A stretch of 38,361 nucleotides of DNA from Bacteroidales bacterium (GTDB taxonomy: Bacteria; Bacteroidota; Bacteroidia; Bacteroidales; FEN-979). The translations under genes and the position numbers were made by a program. Positions 1-8,529 of this stretch are shown here, piece by piece; the first letter of the stretch is position 1, and every line of letters starts with the position of its first letter. The notes under the pieces are model-generated. The model was not told the origin of the DNA. It searched no databases and saw only the letters and a list, made by a program, of their open reading frames with translations. The stretch is from contig JALNZC010000036.1 of the NCBI GenBank assembly GCA_023229525.1, positions 1 to 38,361 of the forward strand, in the 5' to 3' direction.

Positions 1-96
1 TACTCTCTGCCAGAGTCTAAACATGTAAAATCCCAGTTGCTCAAAATGGACGACCAACAGGCTGAGCTATACCGGATCGTAGCAAAAAATTTCTAG
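1..96 (+). CDS. C-terminal end of an unidentified protein (5' truncated by window edge)
   Basis: Frame 1 is open from the first base to a TAG at 94-96 and gives the last 31 residues of a protein ending LYRIVAKNF. The stretch is charged and looks like a C-terminal helix. It is followed 66 bases later by a strong terminator, which fits the end of a transcription unit. Too little is visible to name a family; the assignment as coding rests only on the open frame, its ordinary amino-acid composition and the downstream terminator. Confidence 0.45.
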   Translation, partial: YSLPESKHVKSQLLKMDDQQAELYRIVAKNF

Positions 97-162
97 GGTG
101 TTGCAACGCTGAAAACAGGAGCCCGTATCAAAGAAGAACGTATATAAGTCAAACGTTTATAA

Positions 163-204
163 CTAAAATAAAAAAACCCGCATCAGCGGGTTTTTTTATT
201 TTAG
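163..204. terminator. Bidirectional intrinsic terminator
   Basis: A perfect 19-bp inverted repeat (163-181 and 186-204) encloses a 4-base loop ATCA. The GC core CCCGC/GCGGG is flanked by an A-run on the left and a T-run on the right, so it reads as a Rho-independent terminator on both strands. It lies between the gene tail ending at 96 and the convergent small gene whose stop codon (201-203) sits inside the right arm. Confidence 0.92.
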
Positions 205-392
205 TTCATCACCAGGTTGATGAAACCGTTGTTGTGAGTCGTCAGAACAGCGAGCGCTTTCGAGTAATTGAGCAGGTTACGGATCACAGATTCACTGGGA
301 GAAACTACCTTGATCCTTCGCCTCCCAGCAGAAGGATTGTTTACCTTTGCGTTTTTGTGTGACAAAGAATAAATTGTAGCAAATCGCTTCAT
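201..392 (-). CDS. Small basic hypothetical protein (63 aa)
   Basis: The product has 63 residues, is Lys/Arg/Asn-rich, starts MKRFATIYS and ends GFINLVMN. An upstream TTG would add two residues, but the ATG at 392 is the better start. There is no signal peptide or membrane segment. It looks like a short conserved Bacteroidetes protein of unknown function, but that is from memory and unverified; no function is proposed. The gene is bounded by its own terminator (163-204) and lies downstream of the sigma factor on the same strand, separated by about 90 bases with a hairpin. Its basic composition would fit a nucleic-acid or ribosome-associated protein, but this is only inference. Confidence 0.7.
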   Translation of the reverse strand: MKRFATIYSLSHKNAKVNNPSAGRRRIKVVSPSESVIRNLLNYSKALAVLTTHNNGFINLVMN

Positions 393-433
393 AGGCAAAA
401 AATTGGTTAGGGATGTAATTCATACCTATGAAA

Positions 434-449
434 CGGGAATATCTTCCCG
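434..449 (-). terminator. Possible weak terminator after the sigma factor gene
   Basis: A 6-bp hairpin, CGGGAA - TATC - TTCCCG, lies downstream of the sigma factor stop codon. On the minus strand it is followed by only a short T run (TTTCAT), so termination would be weak. It could also be an RNA processing or attenuation structure between the sigma gene and the 63-aa gene. Confidence 0.35.
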
Positions 450-482
450 AATATTTTATTGAGGAGTAAAAAAAGTTTTCAA

Positions 483-1067
483 CTATGAAGAGAGGATGAC
501 TTCTTTTTCTTTGACCAGCTTCCGTAAGTTAATCAGGGCATAACGCATTCTGCCCAAGGCGGTGTTGATGCTGACGTTTGTTATTTCGGCAATATCCTTA
601 AAACTCATATCGTTGTAATGCCGCATGACCAACACTTCCTTTTGTTCTTTGGGAAGGTAATCGATGAGTTTTTTAACATCTTTATGGATCTGTTCGGTGA
701 TCAGAACATCTTCCACTGATTCAACAGGGATCCGTACCTTATCAAAAATATCGTATTCATCACTGTTTTCAATGATAGGAATCCTTTTGGATTTGCGGAA
801 ATAATCGATAATCAGGTTATGAGCGATCCGCATCACCCACTGAATAAACTTTCCCTCTTCTTTATAAGTACCGGAACGGAAGGTGTTGATAACTTTAATA
901 AAGGTATCCTGAAAAAGGTCTTCCGCCAGATCTTTATCTTTTACAATCATAAGGATATAAGCAAAAACACGATTCTTATGACGGCGAATGAGTTTTTCGA
1001 GGGCGGACTCCTGACCGGATAAATATTTTCCGATCAAATCCTGATCACTAATGACATGGGCTTGCAT
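483..1067 (-). CDS. ECF-type RNA polymerase sigma-70 factor
   Basis: The product is a 194-aa extracytoplasmic-function sigma factor directing core RNA polymerase to a special promoter set. Sigma region 2 is clear (residues about 30-95: a hydrophobic helix, then DLAEDLFQDTFIKV and the FIQWVMRIAHNLIIDYFRK segment). Region 4 follows near the C-terminus (LPKEQKEVLVMRHYNDMSFKDIAEI, then the recognition helix around NTALGRMRYA). The length is typical for the family. The start is placed at ATG 1067 because AGGAGG lies just upstream, rather than at the more distal ATG at 1088. No anti-sigma gene sits next to it. A good promoter (TTG-N19-TATTTTTG) lies upstream and faces away from uvrA. Its regulon cannot be deduced here. 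Confidence 0.93.
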   Translation of the reverse strand: MQAHVISDQDLIGKYLSGQESALEKLIRRHKNRVFAYILMIVKDKDLAEDLFQDTFIKVINTFRSGTYKEEGKFIQWVMRIAHNLIIDYFRKSKRIPIIENSDEYDIFDKVRIPVESVEDVLITEQIHKDVKKLIDYLPKEQKEVLVMRHYNDMSFKDIAEITNVSINTALGRMRYALINLRKLVKEKEVILSS

Positions 1068-1198
1068 TGGGCCTCCTTTTTTATTCAAAAAAGAGTAGAA
1101 GTCTAGTCGATAGTATCCCTCCTATTATTATGCGCTTATCAAATCTGATGGCGCTGGTAAATAATATTTTTATACGTGGTTTCCTTTATAAGGTTTGG

Positions 1199-1228
1199 CA
1201 AAAATAAATAAAAAAAACTAAAAAGCAA
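1199..1228 (-). promoter_or_regulatory. Bacteroidetes-type promoter of the ECF sigma gene
   Basis: Read on the minus strand, TTG (1228-1226) is followed by exactly 19 bases and then TATTTTTG (1206-1199), matching the Bacteroidetes -33/-7 consensus TTG and TAnnTTTG. Transcription would begin near 1193, giving an mRNA leader of roughly 125 bases before the ATG at 1067. Confidence 0.7.
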
Positions 1229-1238
1229 GTTTTCTTTA

Positions 1239-1246
1239 TAATTTTG
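1239..1246 (+). promoter_or_regulatory. -7 box of the uvrA promoter
   Basis: TAATTTTG matches TAnnTTTG and lies 26 bases before the uvrA ATG. No TTG is present at the expected -33 spacing, so only the -7 element is supported. It is divergent from, and about 35 bases away from, the sigma factor promoter. Confidence 0.55.
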
Positions 1247-1272
1247 CTCGATTCAATGCCGGATCGAAGGAA

Positions 1273-4098
1273 ATGATGAATGTTGATGCGCTGGACCCGA
1301 AGGATAATATCCTAATCAAAGGAGCAAGGGTCAATAATCTCAAAAATATCAATATCGCAATACCACGCAATAAATTTGTGGTCCTCACTGGTTTATCAGG
1401 TTCCGGTAAATCATCACTTGCCTTTGATACGCTTTATGCAGAGGGACAACGCCGTTACGTTGAAAGTTTGAGCGCCTATGCACGCCAATTTCTCGGTCGC
1501 ATGAGCAAACCCGAGGTTGATTCCATTCAGGGAATTGCTCCTGCCATTGCAATCGAGCAAAAGGTGAACACCCTCAACCCCCGGTCTACTGTAGGGACAT
1601 CGACAGAGATATATGAATATTTGAAGTTGCTTTTTGCCCGAATCGGTAAAACCTATTCACCGGTTTCCAGCGCCTTAGTTAAAAGGGATACCATTACCGA
1701 CATCGTTGATTTTATTTTCTCGCTTCCAGAGGGATCACGGGCCGCCCTTTTTTCTCCAGTGAACCTGACCGGGAAAGGCAAAGATCTGCAAACCAAGTGC
1801 AATGTGCTTCTACAACAGGGTTTTACACGGATCCTGGTTGACGGTCACATCATCAGGTTGGATGAAATTGCTGAACATAAGCTTAAATCTCTCCATGAAG
1901 CCTATATACTGATCGACCGGTTTGCAGTAAATCATTCGGATGATGAACTCTCCAGCCGGATCGCCGATTCGGTCCAGACTGCCTATTTTGAAGGTCATGG
2001 TTACTGTATGCTGGAAATCACCAACGGAAATACTTTTCGTCGCACATTTTCCAGCAAGTATGAAGCCGACGGTATGACCTTTGAAGAACCATCACCCAAT
2101 TTGTTCAGTTTTAACAACCCATTCGGAGCATGCAAAAAGTGTGAGGGATTTGGCAGTATTATTGGTATTGATGAAGACCTCGTGATTCCCGATAAAAGCC
2201 TTTCGGTTTATGAAAATGCCATTGCCTGCTGGCGTGGTGAAAAAATGAGCGAATGGCAGAGTGAACTGTTGATCCATGCTTATAAATTTGATTTTCCCAT
2301 TCATAAGCCGGTTCGGGATTTAAGTGAGGAACAGCGTGACTTACTCTGGACCGGTAATCAATATTTCAAGGGATTAAACGCGTTTTTTGAATTTGTTGAA
2401 AGCCAGAATTTCAAGGTTCAATACCGGGTAATGATGTCTCGTTACCGGGGAAAGACAACCTGTCCCGACTGTAAAGGAACGCGATTGCGCAAAGATGCAT
2501 CGTATGTTAAAATCAATGGGAAATCGATCAGTGACCTTGTGCTGATGCCGATAAGCGAACTCACCCGCTTCTGTAAAACCATTGAATTGAATGATTATGA
2601 ACGAACGGTTTCACGGCGTTTGCTTGTTGAAATAAATAACCGCCTGGAGGTCATGAATGATGTGGGCCTCGGATACCTGTCATTGAACCGCCTCTCCTCT
2701 ACCCTTTCGGGTGGAGAATCTCAGCGGATCAATCTTTCCACATCTTTAGGCAGTAATCTTGTCGGGTCCATGTACATCCTTGATGAGCCCAGTATCGGTC
2801 TGCATCCCCGTGACACACAGCGTTTGATCAAGGTTTTGTTGCGTTTACGTGACTTTGGAAATACAGTAATCGTTGTTGAACACGACGAAGAGATTATCCG
2901 TGCAGCCGATCAGATAATTGACATTGGTCCACTGGCCGGACATCAGGGCGGTGAAATCGTTTTTCAAGGAAGCCCATCTCAAATGATGAACGATACAAAA
3001 AGTCTGACAGGAAAATACCTGAATCACCATCTGCAAATTAAAATACCTGAATTGAGACGGAAGTGGACAGAATTTATTTCGATAACAGGCGCCAGGGAAA
3101 ATAACCTGAAGAACATCAATGTTAAGATCCCACTGCATATTTTCACGGCGATTACAGGTGTAAGCGGTTCCGGCAAGTCTTCACTGGTCAGACGTATTCT
3201 CTTTCCTGCTTTGAAAAAGATACAGGGGGGTTATGGTGAAAAGACCGGAAAGTTTGATCGCTTAGATGGGGACTATAACCGGTTGGGTTCTGTTGAATTC
3301 ATTGACCAGAATCCCATTGGACGATCTTCACGTTCGAATCCCGCCACCTATACAAAGGCTTTTGACGAAATCAGGAATCTCTTTGCTATTCAGCAGTTAT
3401 CGGTTATCCGTGGCTATAAGCCCGGATATTTTTCTTTCAATATTGAAGGGGGAAGATGTGAAGAGTGTGAAGGTGAAGGGGTGGTAAAAATTGAAATGCA
3501 GTTTATGGCGGATCTTTTTCTGCCCTGCGAAAGCTGCAAAGGGAAACGTTTCAAGGAGGAGGTTCTGGACATCAGATACCGCGATAAAAACATTGTGGAT
3601 GTTCTGAACATGACTGTAGATGAGGCAATTACGTTTTTTCACAGTGATATAAAATACGGGACTGCTGAAAAACGTATTCTGGCCAGGCTAAAACCTTTGC
3701 AAGATGTAGGGTTGGGATACCTCAGACTGGGACAATCTTCAAGTACACTTTCGGGAGGAGAGGCCCAGCGCATTAAACTGGCTTTCTTTCTCATCAAGGG
3801 AACCAGCGAAAAACCTACCCTTTTCATCTTCGATGAACCAACGACGGGTCTTCATTTTCATGACATCGATAAATTGCTTATCGCCTTTGAATCATTAATC
3901 GGACACGGACACAGTATTCTGGTGATCGAACACAACCAGGAAGTGATTAAAAGCGCCGATTGGGTTATTGATCTGGGAAAAGAAGGGGGTGATGAAGGTG
4001 GATATATTGTATTTGAAGGGACACCTGAGGAGCTTGTGAGGATTGAAGGTTCATATACCGGAGAGTATCTCAAGGGGAAATTGAATATTGAATATTGA
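1273..4098 (+). CDS. uvrA: UvrA, excinuclease ABC subunit A
   Basis: The product is a 941-aa DNA damage sensor of nucleotide excision repair, a dimeric ABC-type ATPase that loads UvrB on lesions. The first ATPase half has Walker A GLSGSGKSS (about residue 40), zinc-module cysteine pairs CKKC and CPDC, the signature LSGGESQRINL and Walker B DEPSIGLH. The second half has Walker A GVSGSGKSS (about 629), cysteine pairs CEEC and CESC, LSGGEAQRIKLA and DEPTTGLH. All catalytic elements are intact, and the length is standard for UvrA. Two ATGs in tandem (1273, 1276) follow an AAGGAA sequence. The last five residues and the stop codon lie in a 7-nt tandem repeat. An aldehyde dehydrogenase gene follows on the same strand. 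Confidence 0.97.
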   Translation: MMNVDALDPKDNILIKGARVNNLKNINIAIPRNKFVVLTGLSGSGKSSLAFDTLYAEGQRRYVESLSAYARQFLGRMSKPEVDSIQGIAPAIAIEQKVNTLNPRSTVGTSTEIYEYLKLLFARIGKTYSPVSSALVKRDTITDIVDFIFSLPEGSRAALFSPVNLTGKGKDLQTKCNVLLQQGFTRILVDGHIIRLDEIAEHKLKSLHEAYILIDRFAVNHSDDELSSRIADSVQTAYFEGHGYCMLEITNGNTFRRTFSSKYEADGMTFEEPSPNLFSFNNPFGACKKCEGFGSIIGIDEDLVIPDKSLSVYENAIACWRGEKMSEWQSELLIHAYKFDFPIHKPVRDLSEEQRDLLWTGNQYFKGLNAFFEFVESQNFKVQYRVMMSRYRGKTTCPDCKGTRLRKDASYVKINGKSISDLVLMPISELTRFCKTIELNDYERTVSRRLLVEINNRLEVMNDVGLGYLSLNRLSSTLSGGESQRINLSTSLGSNLVGSMYILDEPSIGLHPRDTQRLIKVLLRLRDFGNTVIVVEHDEEIIRAADQIIDIGPLAGHQGGEIVFQGSPSQMMNDTKSLTGKYLNHHLQIKIPELRRKWTEFISITGARENNLKNINVKIPLHIFTAITGVSGSGKSSLVRRILFPALKKIQGGYGEKTGKFDRLDGDYNRLGSVEFIDQNPIGRSSRSNPATYTKAFDEIRNLFAIQQLSVIRGYKPGYFSFNIEGGRCEECEGEGVVKIEMQFMADLFLPCESCKGKRFKEEVLDIRYRDKNIVDVLNMTVDEAITFFHSDIKYGTAEKRILARLKPLQDVGLGYLRLGQSSSTLSGGEAQRIKLAFFLIKGTSEKPTLFIFDEPTTGLHFHDIDKLLIAFESLIGHGHSILVIEHNQEVIKSADWVIDLGKEGGDEGGYIVFEGTPEELVRIEGSYTGEYLKGKLNIEY

Positions 4099-4151
4099 AC
4101 AAAGGAATTTTGAATATTGAGTGTTAATCAATTAATCATTAATCATTATTA
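4081..4151 (+). repeat. Heptanucleotide tandem repeats at the uvrA 3' end
   Basis: TTGAATA TTGAATA TTGAACA starts at 4081 inside uvrA, and the uvrA stop codon is read from the third copy. A further TTGAATA lies near 4111. Then TTAATCA-type units (period 7-8) run from about 4124 to 4151, just before the aldehyde dehydrogenase start. It is one of several period-7 arrays in the window with different unit sequences. Confidence 0.75.
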
Positions 4152-4164
4152 AAAATACGGTGAT

Positions 4165-5526
4165 ATGATGCGAAGTGTTAATCCGGTTAATAATGAAATG
4201 ATCCGGGAATATCCGGAGCATTTCCCGGAGGATATAACCGTTATTATCCAATCGGTCCATTCGGCATGGGAACTTTGGAAAGAGACGTCGTTTGATTACC
4301 GTTCCCGGCTTTTTCGGAATGCTGCATTGATTCTTAGGGATAAAAAAAATGTATACGCCCGGCAGATGACCATGGAAATGGGAAAACTGATACGCGAATC
4401 GGTTGCTGAAATTGAAAAGTGCGCTTTGGTTTGCGATTATTATGCGGAACACGCTGAAGCGATGCTGAAAGATGAGGATATTTCATCAGATGCCAGGCGA
4501 AGTTTTGTAACTTTTCAACCGCTGGGTGTTATCCTCGCCGTGATGCCCTGGAATTTTCCCTTCTGGCAGGTATTTAGGTTCGCCGCGCCCTCATTGATGG
4601 CAGGAAATGCAGCCGTTCTTAAACATGCTTCAAATGTACCGGGATGCGCACTTGCCATTGAAGAGATCTTTCAGGAAGCAGGGTTTCCAGCCGATCTGTT
4701 CCGAACCCTGATGATCTCTTCCGGGGCTGTTGAACAAGTTATTGCCGACTCCAACATTGCAGCCGTTACTTTAACCGGAAGTGAAAAAGCGGGTAGTGAT
4801 GTTGCTTCCCTGGCAGGAAAACACATCAAGAAAACGCTTCTTGAACTGGGCGGATCAGATCCGTTTATTGTTCTTGACGACGCCGACCTTAATGCCGCAG
4901 TAAAGACAGCTGTGACAGCACGAATGATCAACCAGGGACAAAGTTGTATCGCGGCTAAGCGTTTTATCGTTACTCAATCGGTTGTGGTTCACTTTGAAAA
5001 TGAGATGCGCAATGCTTTCGCATCACTGAAAACCGGCGATCCCATGGATCCCGCAACACACGTTGCACCCCTGGCAAGACCTGACATTGTAGATGAAATT
5101 GAGCGGCAGGTTAATGACTCCATCGCTGAGGGCGCCCGGCTTGTCATCGGAGGTAAACGTTCTGACCGTCCCGGTTGCTATTTTGAACCAACTATTCTGG
5201 CTGACGTCAAGAGGGGGATGAGGGTATATCATGAAGAGACGTTCGGACCTGTGGTTGCCATTATCCCGGTATCCGGTGAAGCGGAAGCCATTACGGTTGC
5301 CAACGACAATGAATTCGGGTTGGGCGGATGTGTCTGGACGAAAGATTTACAACGTGGAGAAGTTGTCGCAAGGAAAGTGGTCACAGGTGCGATGTTTGTC
5401 AATGGAATGACCAAATCGGATCCCCGTCTGTCCTTTGGGGGCGTCAAAAAGTCCGGCTATGGCCGCGAGCTGGGATCCATCGGGATAAAGGAGTTTGTGA
5501 ATGCCAAGACGATTTGGATTGGCTAG
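4165..5526 (+). CDS. NAD(P)-dependent aldehyde dehydrogenase, succinate-semialdehyde dehydrogenase-like
   Basis: The product is a 453-aa cytoplasmic aldehyde dehydrogenase. It shows the oxyanion Asn in MPWNFPFW (N130), the general-base Glu in LLELGGSDPF (E227) and the catalytic Cys in NQGQSCIAAKRF (C261). The length and these sequences resemble the Sad/YneI branch of succinate-semialdehyde dehydrogenases, which oxidises succinate semialdehyde to succinate. Other short-chain aldehydes are possible, so substrate is inferred. The start is ATG 4165 or the directly following ATG. It lies 66 bases after uvrA with only repeat sequence between, so it may be co-transcribed. The tRNA promoter begins inside its last codons. 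Confidence 0.88.
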   Translation: MMRSVNPVNNEMIREYPEHFPEDITVIIQSVHSAWELWKETSFDYRSRLFRNAALILRDKKNVYARQMTMEMGKLIRESVAEIEKCALVCDYYAEHAEAMLKDEDISSDARRSFVTFQPLGVILAVMPWNFPFWQVFRFAAPSLMAGNAAVLKHASNVPGCALAIEEIFQEAGFPADLFRTLMISSGAVEQVIADSNIAAVTLTGSEKAGSDVASLAGKHIKKTLLELGGSDPFIVLDDADLNAAVKTAVTARMINQGQSCIAAKRFIVTQSVVVHFENEMRNAFASLKTGDPMDPATHVAPLARPDIVDEIERQVNDSIAEGARLVIGGKRSDRPGCYFEPTILADVKRGMRVYHEETFGPVVAIIPVSGEAEAITVANDNEFGLGGCVWTKDLQRGEVVARKVVTGAMFVNGMTKSDPRLSFGGVKKSGYGRELGSIGIKEFVNAKTIWIG

Positions 5527-5548
5527 AATAAAAAAATAATTAACTTTG
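5519..5548 (+). promoter_or_regulatory. Promoter of the tRNA-Met gene
   Basis: TTG (5519-5521), 19 bases, then TAACTTTG (5541-5548) gives a full Bacteroidetes -33/-7 pair with the same spacing as the sigma factor promoter. The tRNA begins 16 bases after the -7 box. The -33 element overlaps the last codons of the aldehyde dehydrogenase. Confidence 0.75.
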
Positions 5549-5563
5549 CACCCTTCAAATCCC

Positions 5564-5637
5564 GGCGGGGTAGCTCAGATGGTTAGAGCGTCGGATTCAT
5601 AACCCGGAGGTCACGAGTTCAACTCTCGTCCCCGCTA
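5564..5637 (+). tRNA. tRNA-Met (anticodon CAT)
   Basis: The 74-nt cloverleaf has acceptor arms 5564-5570 and 5630-5636 (seven pairs, the first G-U) and discriminator A at 5637. The D arm carries TAGCTCAG. The anticodon CAT is at 5598-5600 in loop TTCATAA, and the T arm is ACGAG-TTCAACT-CTCGT. CCA is not encoded. The anticodon stem lacks the three G-C pairs of initiator tRNA, so it is probably elongator tRNA-Met. A CAT anticodon can also belong to a lysidine-modified tRNA-Ile, which cannot be excluded without comparison. Confidence 0.93.
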
Positions 5638-6175
5638 CAAAATTTCATAAGCGCTTCAAAATCTATTTCTTGCGAAAACAAAACACCGATTTTGAAACAT
5701 TTTGAAACATAAAACTTATTGAGTTGAGAACAACTCAAGATTTTTCTTCTCACATTTGTGGTTTTTGAAAATCTTTCTGATCTAAAATTTAGCTTCTTTT
5801 TCTCTTGCTCTTTCCACACATAAAACATAAAAATCAGTTGATACAGCTGCTTTTTATGGATTAATGAATTGGTAATTTCAGATATCCCCGTAGTCCGAAG
5901 TATTTTGGTCGACAAGAATAATTATGGGTTTTGCATCATCTGCACTTTTTTGTGGAATGGAAATTAAATATGCGTGTAAAAATTTTTCAAACTTACTCCA
6001 TATTTTCATATCTATCCACCTGAATGGTTTGTAATATCAAAACCTCAACCGGTCCCGATATTTTTCCGAAAGGCAGGTTTCTCCATATTAAAAAATCGTA
6101 TAACTTGCGATGTGAAATGGTTTTCAGCAGAGAGGTGCTGATATTTTATCCTTCAAACTACAAATTAACGATTTT
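5638..6175. other. AT-rich 538-base gap after the tRNA, no recognised gene
   Basis: No protein family could be recognised on either strand. A minus-strand frame at 5619-5915 runs into the tRNA and resembles no known protein. A second minus-strand frame of 43 codons (about 5894-6025, starting MKIWSKFEKF) follows a GGTGG sequence but is also unrecognised. A short direct repeat (TTTTGAAACA) lies near 5691-5712. Low complexity and position beside a tRNA would fit degraded inserted DNA, but no integrase or repeated tRNA end is visible. Confidence 0.4.
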
Positions 6176-7618
6176 ATGATCAGCGAACATTCCTTTAAAA
6201 AAAGCCTGAATCTGTTCGATTCCACTGCTATTGTTGCCGGGTCGATGATCGGTTCAGGTATCTTCATCGTCAGCGCAGATGTAGCCCGGCAGGTCGGGTC
6301 TCCGGGGTGGCTGATGATTACCTGGGCCCTCGCAGGGTTTCTGACCATCTGCGCCGCCTTGAGTTATGGTGAACTGGCTGGTATGTATCCAAAGGCTGGT
6401 GGTCAATATGTATATCTTCAGGAAGCCTTCAATCCTTTCATCGGATTTCTGTATGGCTGGACCCTGTTCCTGGTGATCCAGACCGGCACTATTGCCGCGG
6501 TTGGCATGGCTTTCGCAAAATTTATCGGTGTACTTATCCCCTGGGTCTCGGAGGATGTGATCTGGATCAAAGCCGGATTTTTCAAATTCGGGCCTGTCCA
6601 GATCGTCGCCATTTTTTCAATCGCATTATTAACATGGATCAATACAAGGGGTATCCAATCAGGAAAGAAAGTTCAAAACGGTTTTACCACCGGGAAAGTT
6701 CTTCTGGTTGTCCTGTTCATCATTATCGGGTTGGGTTTTGCTTCGAATACGGGTGCAATCAGGGTGAATGAAAAAGTATTCTGGCAACCCATCCAGGAAG
6801 GTCCCGGAGGTTTGGATATACCCATTTCAGGTTTTTCATTACTTGCTGCATTGGGGATGGCGATGGTCGGGACACTATTTTCTTCGGATGCCTGGAACAA
6901 CATTACATTCACGGCTGGTGAAGTGATCAATCCCAAAAAGAACATACCCTTAAGTCTGGCTTTAGGGACCGTGCTGGTGACGGTTCTTTACCTGCTTGCC
7001 AACGTTGTATACATCACTGTTCTTCCGCTCAGGGGTGAACCGACTGGTGTCACTCTTGTCGACCGGGGTATGCAGTATGCGCTGAACGATCGCCTTGGAA
7101 CAGCTGTTCTCTCGGGTGTGTTCGGAAATTATGCGGTAATCATCATGGCGATTTTCATTGTGATCTCGACCTTCGGTTGCAATAACGGTTTGATTTTGGC
7201 CGGGGCCCGTGTTTATTATGCAATGGCAAAAGATAAACTGTTCTTCCGTCGTGCGGGTCAATTGAATTCACATGGAGTTCCCTCGGCAGGGTTGGTGATT
7301 CAGGCCATCTGGGCAAGTTTGCTTTGTCTTTCGGGTACCTATGGTCAGCTCCTTGATTATGTGGTGTTTGCTGTCCTCATATTTTATGTATTGACCATTA
7401 CCGGGGTATTTGTCCTGAGAATCAAGAAGCCATTACAGGAGCGGCCATACAAGGCTTTTGGTTACCCTTTCATACCCATACTTTATATCGTCCTTGCCAC
7501 ATTAATCATGCTCATCCTGCTTATTTTTAAACCCCTGTATACCTGGCCGGGCCTTGGTATCGTTATTCTTGGTATCCCGGTTTATTTTATTTGGAAAAGA
7601 ACGGATCAGAAAGAGTGA
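6176..7618 (+). CDS. APC-superfamily amino acid / polyamine permease
   Basis: The product is a 480-aa integral membrane transporter of the inner membrane. The N-terminus carries the family signature SMIGSGIFIV (residues about 23-32) followed by TM2, and a conserved GELAGMYPKAGGQYVYL segment after it. About twelve hydrophobic helices are visible, ending at residue 470. It resembles the LAT/basic amino acid-polyamine subgroup with serine/threonine exchanger-like members, so an amino acid is the likely substrate; which one cannot be read from the sequence. ATG 6176 starts the protein. No clear promoter box was found upstream. The stop codon is directly followed by a heptamer repeat and the DUF3108 gene on the same strand. 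Confidence 0.9.
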   Translation: MISEHSFKKSLNLFDSTAIVAGSMIGSGIFIVSADVARQVGSPGWLMITWALAGFLTICAALSYGELAGMYPKAGGQYVYLQEAFNPFIGFLYGWTLFLVIQTGTIAAVGMAFAKFIGVLIPWVSEDVIWIKAGFFKFGPVQIVAIFSIALLTWINTRGIQSGKKVQNGFTTGKVLLVVLFIIIGLGFASNTGAIRVNEKVFWQPIQEGPGGLDIPISGFSLLAALGMAMVGTLFSSDAWNNITFTAGEVINPKKNIPLSLALGTVLVTVLYLLANVVYITVLPLRGEPTGVTLVDRGMQYALNDRLGTAVLSGVFGNYAVIIMAIFIVISTFGCNNGLILAGARVYYAMAKDKLFFRRAGQLNSHGVPSAGLVIQAIWASLLCLSGTYGQLLDYVVFAVLIFYVLTITGVFVLRIKKPLQERPYKAFGYPFIPILYIVLATLIMLILLIFKPLYTWPGLGIVILGIPVYFIWKRTDQKE

Positions 7619-7619
7619 T

Positions 7620-7682
7620 ACTGGATACTGGATGCTGGATGTAGGATGTAGGATGTAGGATGCAAGATACAAGATACAAGAT
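7620..7682 (+). repeat. Nine-copy heptanucleotide tandem repeat (xxxxGAT/xxxGGAT type)
   Basis: Nine contiguous 7-nt units all end in GAT: ACTGGAT x2, GCTGGAT, GTAGGAT x3, GCAAGAT, ACAAGAT x2. They fill the whole gap between the permease stop (7618) and the DUF3108 gene. The last two bases of the final unit form the AT of the ATG at 7681. The unit is related to the array at 8530-8578 on the other side of the DUF3108 gene. Confidence 0.92.
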
Positions 7683-8520
7683 GGTGAATTATTTGAAATG
7701 TAAATCATATATTTTGATTCAAAGGGTTTTGATTTTGTTATTTTGTGCTTTTGGTAATTTCTTACAGGCACAATGCAATTTTTTACAGAATGTTTTTGGC
7801 GAGGGAGAACAGGTTTCTTATACTGTTTCCTATAACTGGGGCCCTGTTTGGGTCGATGCCGGGATTGTCACATTTTCGGTTAACACAGAGGTGTACAGGG
7901 GAAAAGATGTCTTGCATCTGAAAGCTTCCGGCAGGACTTTTTCATCTTATGACCTGTTGTTCAAAGTTCGTGATTACTATGATGCATGGGTGGAACCGGA
8001 ACACTTGCGTACAATGGATTTTCGCAGGTATACGTACGAAGGTGGGTATTCATTGTTGAATACACTGAATTTTAACTATTCAAATCATAAAATTATCAGT
8101 AATACCAAAACCAATAATAATCCGCAGCGGACAGATACTATAAATTTATTACCGTGTAGCTTTGACATGCTCACTGCGGTTTATTATACACGGTCACTGG
8201 ATCTTACCAGCATGAAACAAGATTCAAAAAAACAGGTAAAGGTATTTATTGACGACGGGTATTATGATATCACCATCCGTTCTATGGGTAAAGAGTTGGT
8301 TGAAAATACCGACGGGAAATTCTACCGGTGTCTGAAATTTGCCGCAAAGATGGTCCAGGGAACGATTTTTAAAGGTGATGAAGATGTACTGGTATGGGTA
8401 ACGGATGATGCCAACAGAATTCCGATATACATAGAAGCAAAGATCATTGTTGGTACTGTAAAAGCTTACCTGAAAGAGGCCAAAGGGTTGAGAAATCCGA
8501 TGTCGGCAATAGTCAGGTGA
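7681..8520 (+). CDS. DUF3108 domain secreted/periplasmic protein
   Basis: The product has 279 residues from ATG 7681. An in-frame ATG at 7660 would place seven residues inside the tandem repeat and is less likely. The N-terminus (KCKSYILIQRVLILLFCAFGNFLQAQ) is a signal peptide with a likely cleavage after LQAQ. The rest matches the DUF3108 pattern: FGEGEQVSYTVSYNWG at the start, a middle segment on sugar- or lipid-like beta strands, and a C-terminal WVTDDANRIPIYIEAKI motif. Function is unknown; the family is thought to be an envelope beta-barrel-like fold. The gene is flanked on both sides by the same type of 7-nt repeat, so the gene plus repeats could be a unit of recombination. Confidence 0.85.
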   Translation: MVNYLKCKSYILIQRVLILLFCAFGNFLQAQCNFLQNVFGEGEQVSYTVSYNWGPVWVDAGIVTFSVNTEVYRGKDVLHLKASGRTFSSYDLLFKVRDYYDAWVEPEHLRTMDFRRYTYEGGYSLLNTLNFNYSNHKIISNTKTNNNPQRTDTINLLPCSFDMLTAVYYTRSLDLTSMKQDSKKQVKVFIDDGYYDITIRSMGKELVENTDGKFYRCLKFAAKMVQGTIFKGDEDVLVWVTDDANRIPIYIEAKIIVGTVKAYLKEAKGLRNPMSAIVR

Positions 8521-8529
8521 CAACGGAGG

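Noticed and set aside
5619..5915. 98-codon minus-strand frame overlapping the tRNA
   Set aside because: It runs through the tRNA end, has no recognised domain, no ribosome-binding site or promoter, and low-complexity composition; treated as chance frame in AT-rich DNA.
5894..6025. 43-codon minus-strand frame beginning MKIWSKFEKF
   Set aside because: A plausible start context but no recognisable family; too short to support without conservation.
5564..6175. Integrated element using the tRNA as attachment site
   Set aside because: No duplicated tRNA 3' end, integrase or other mobile gene is visible downstream.
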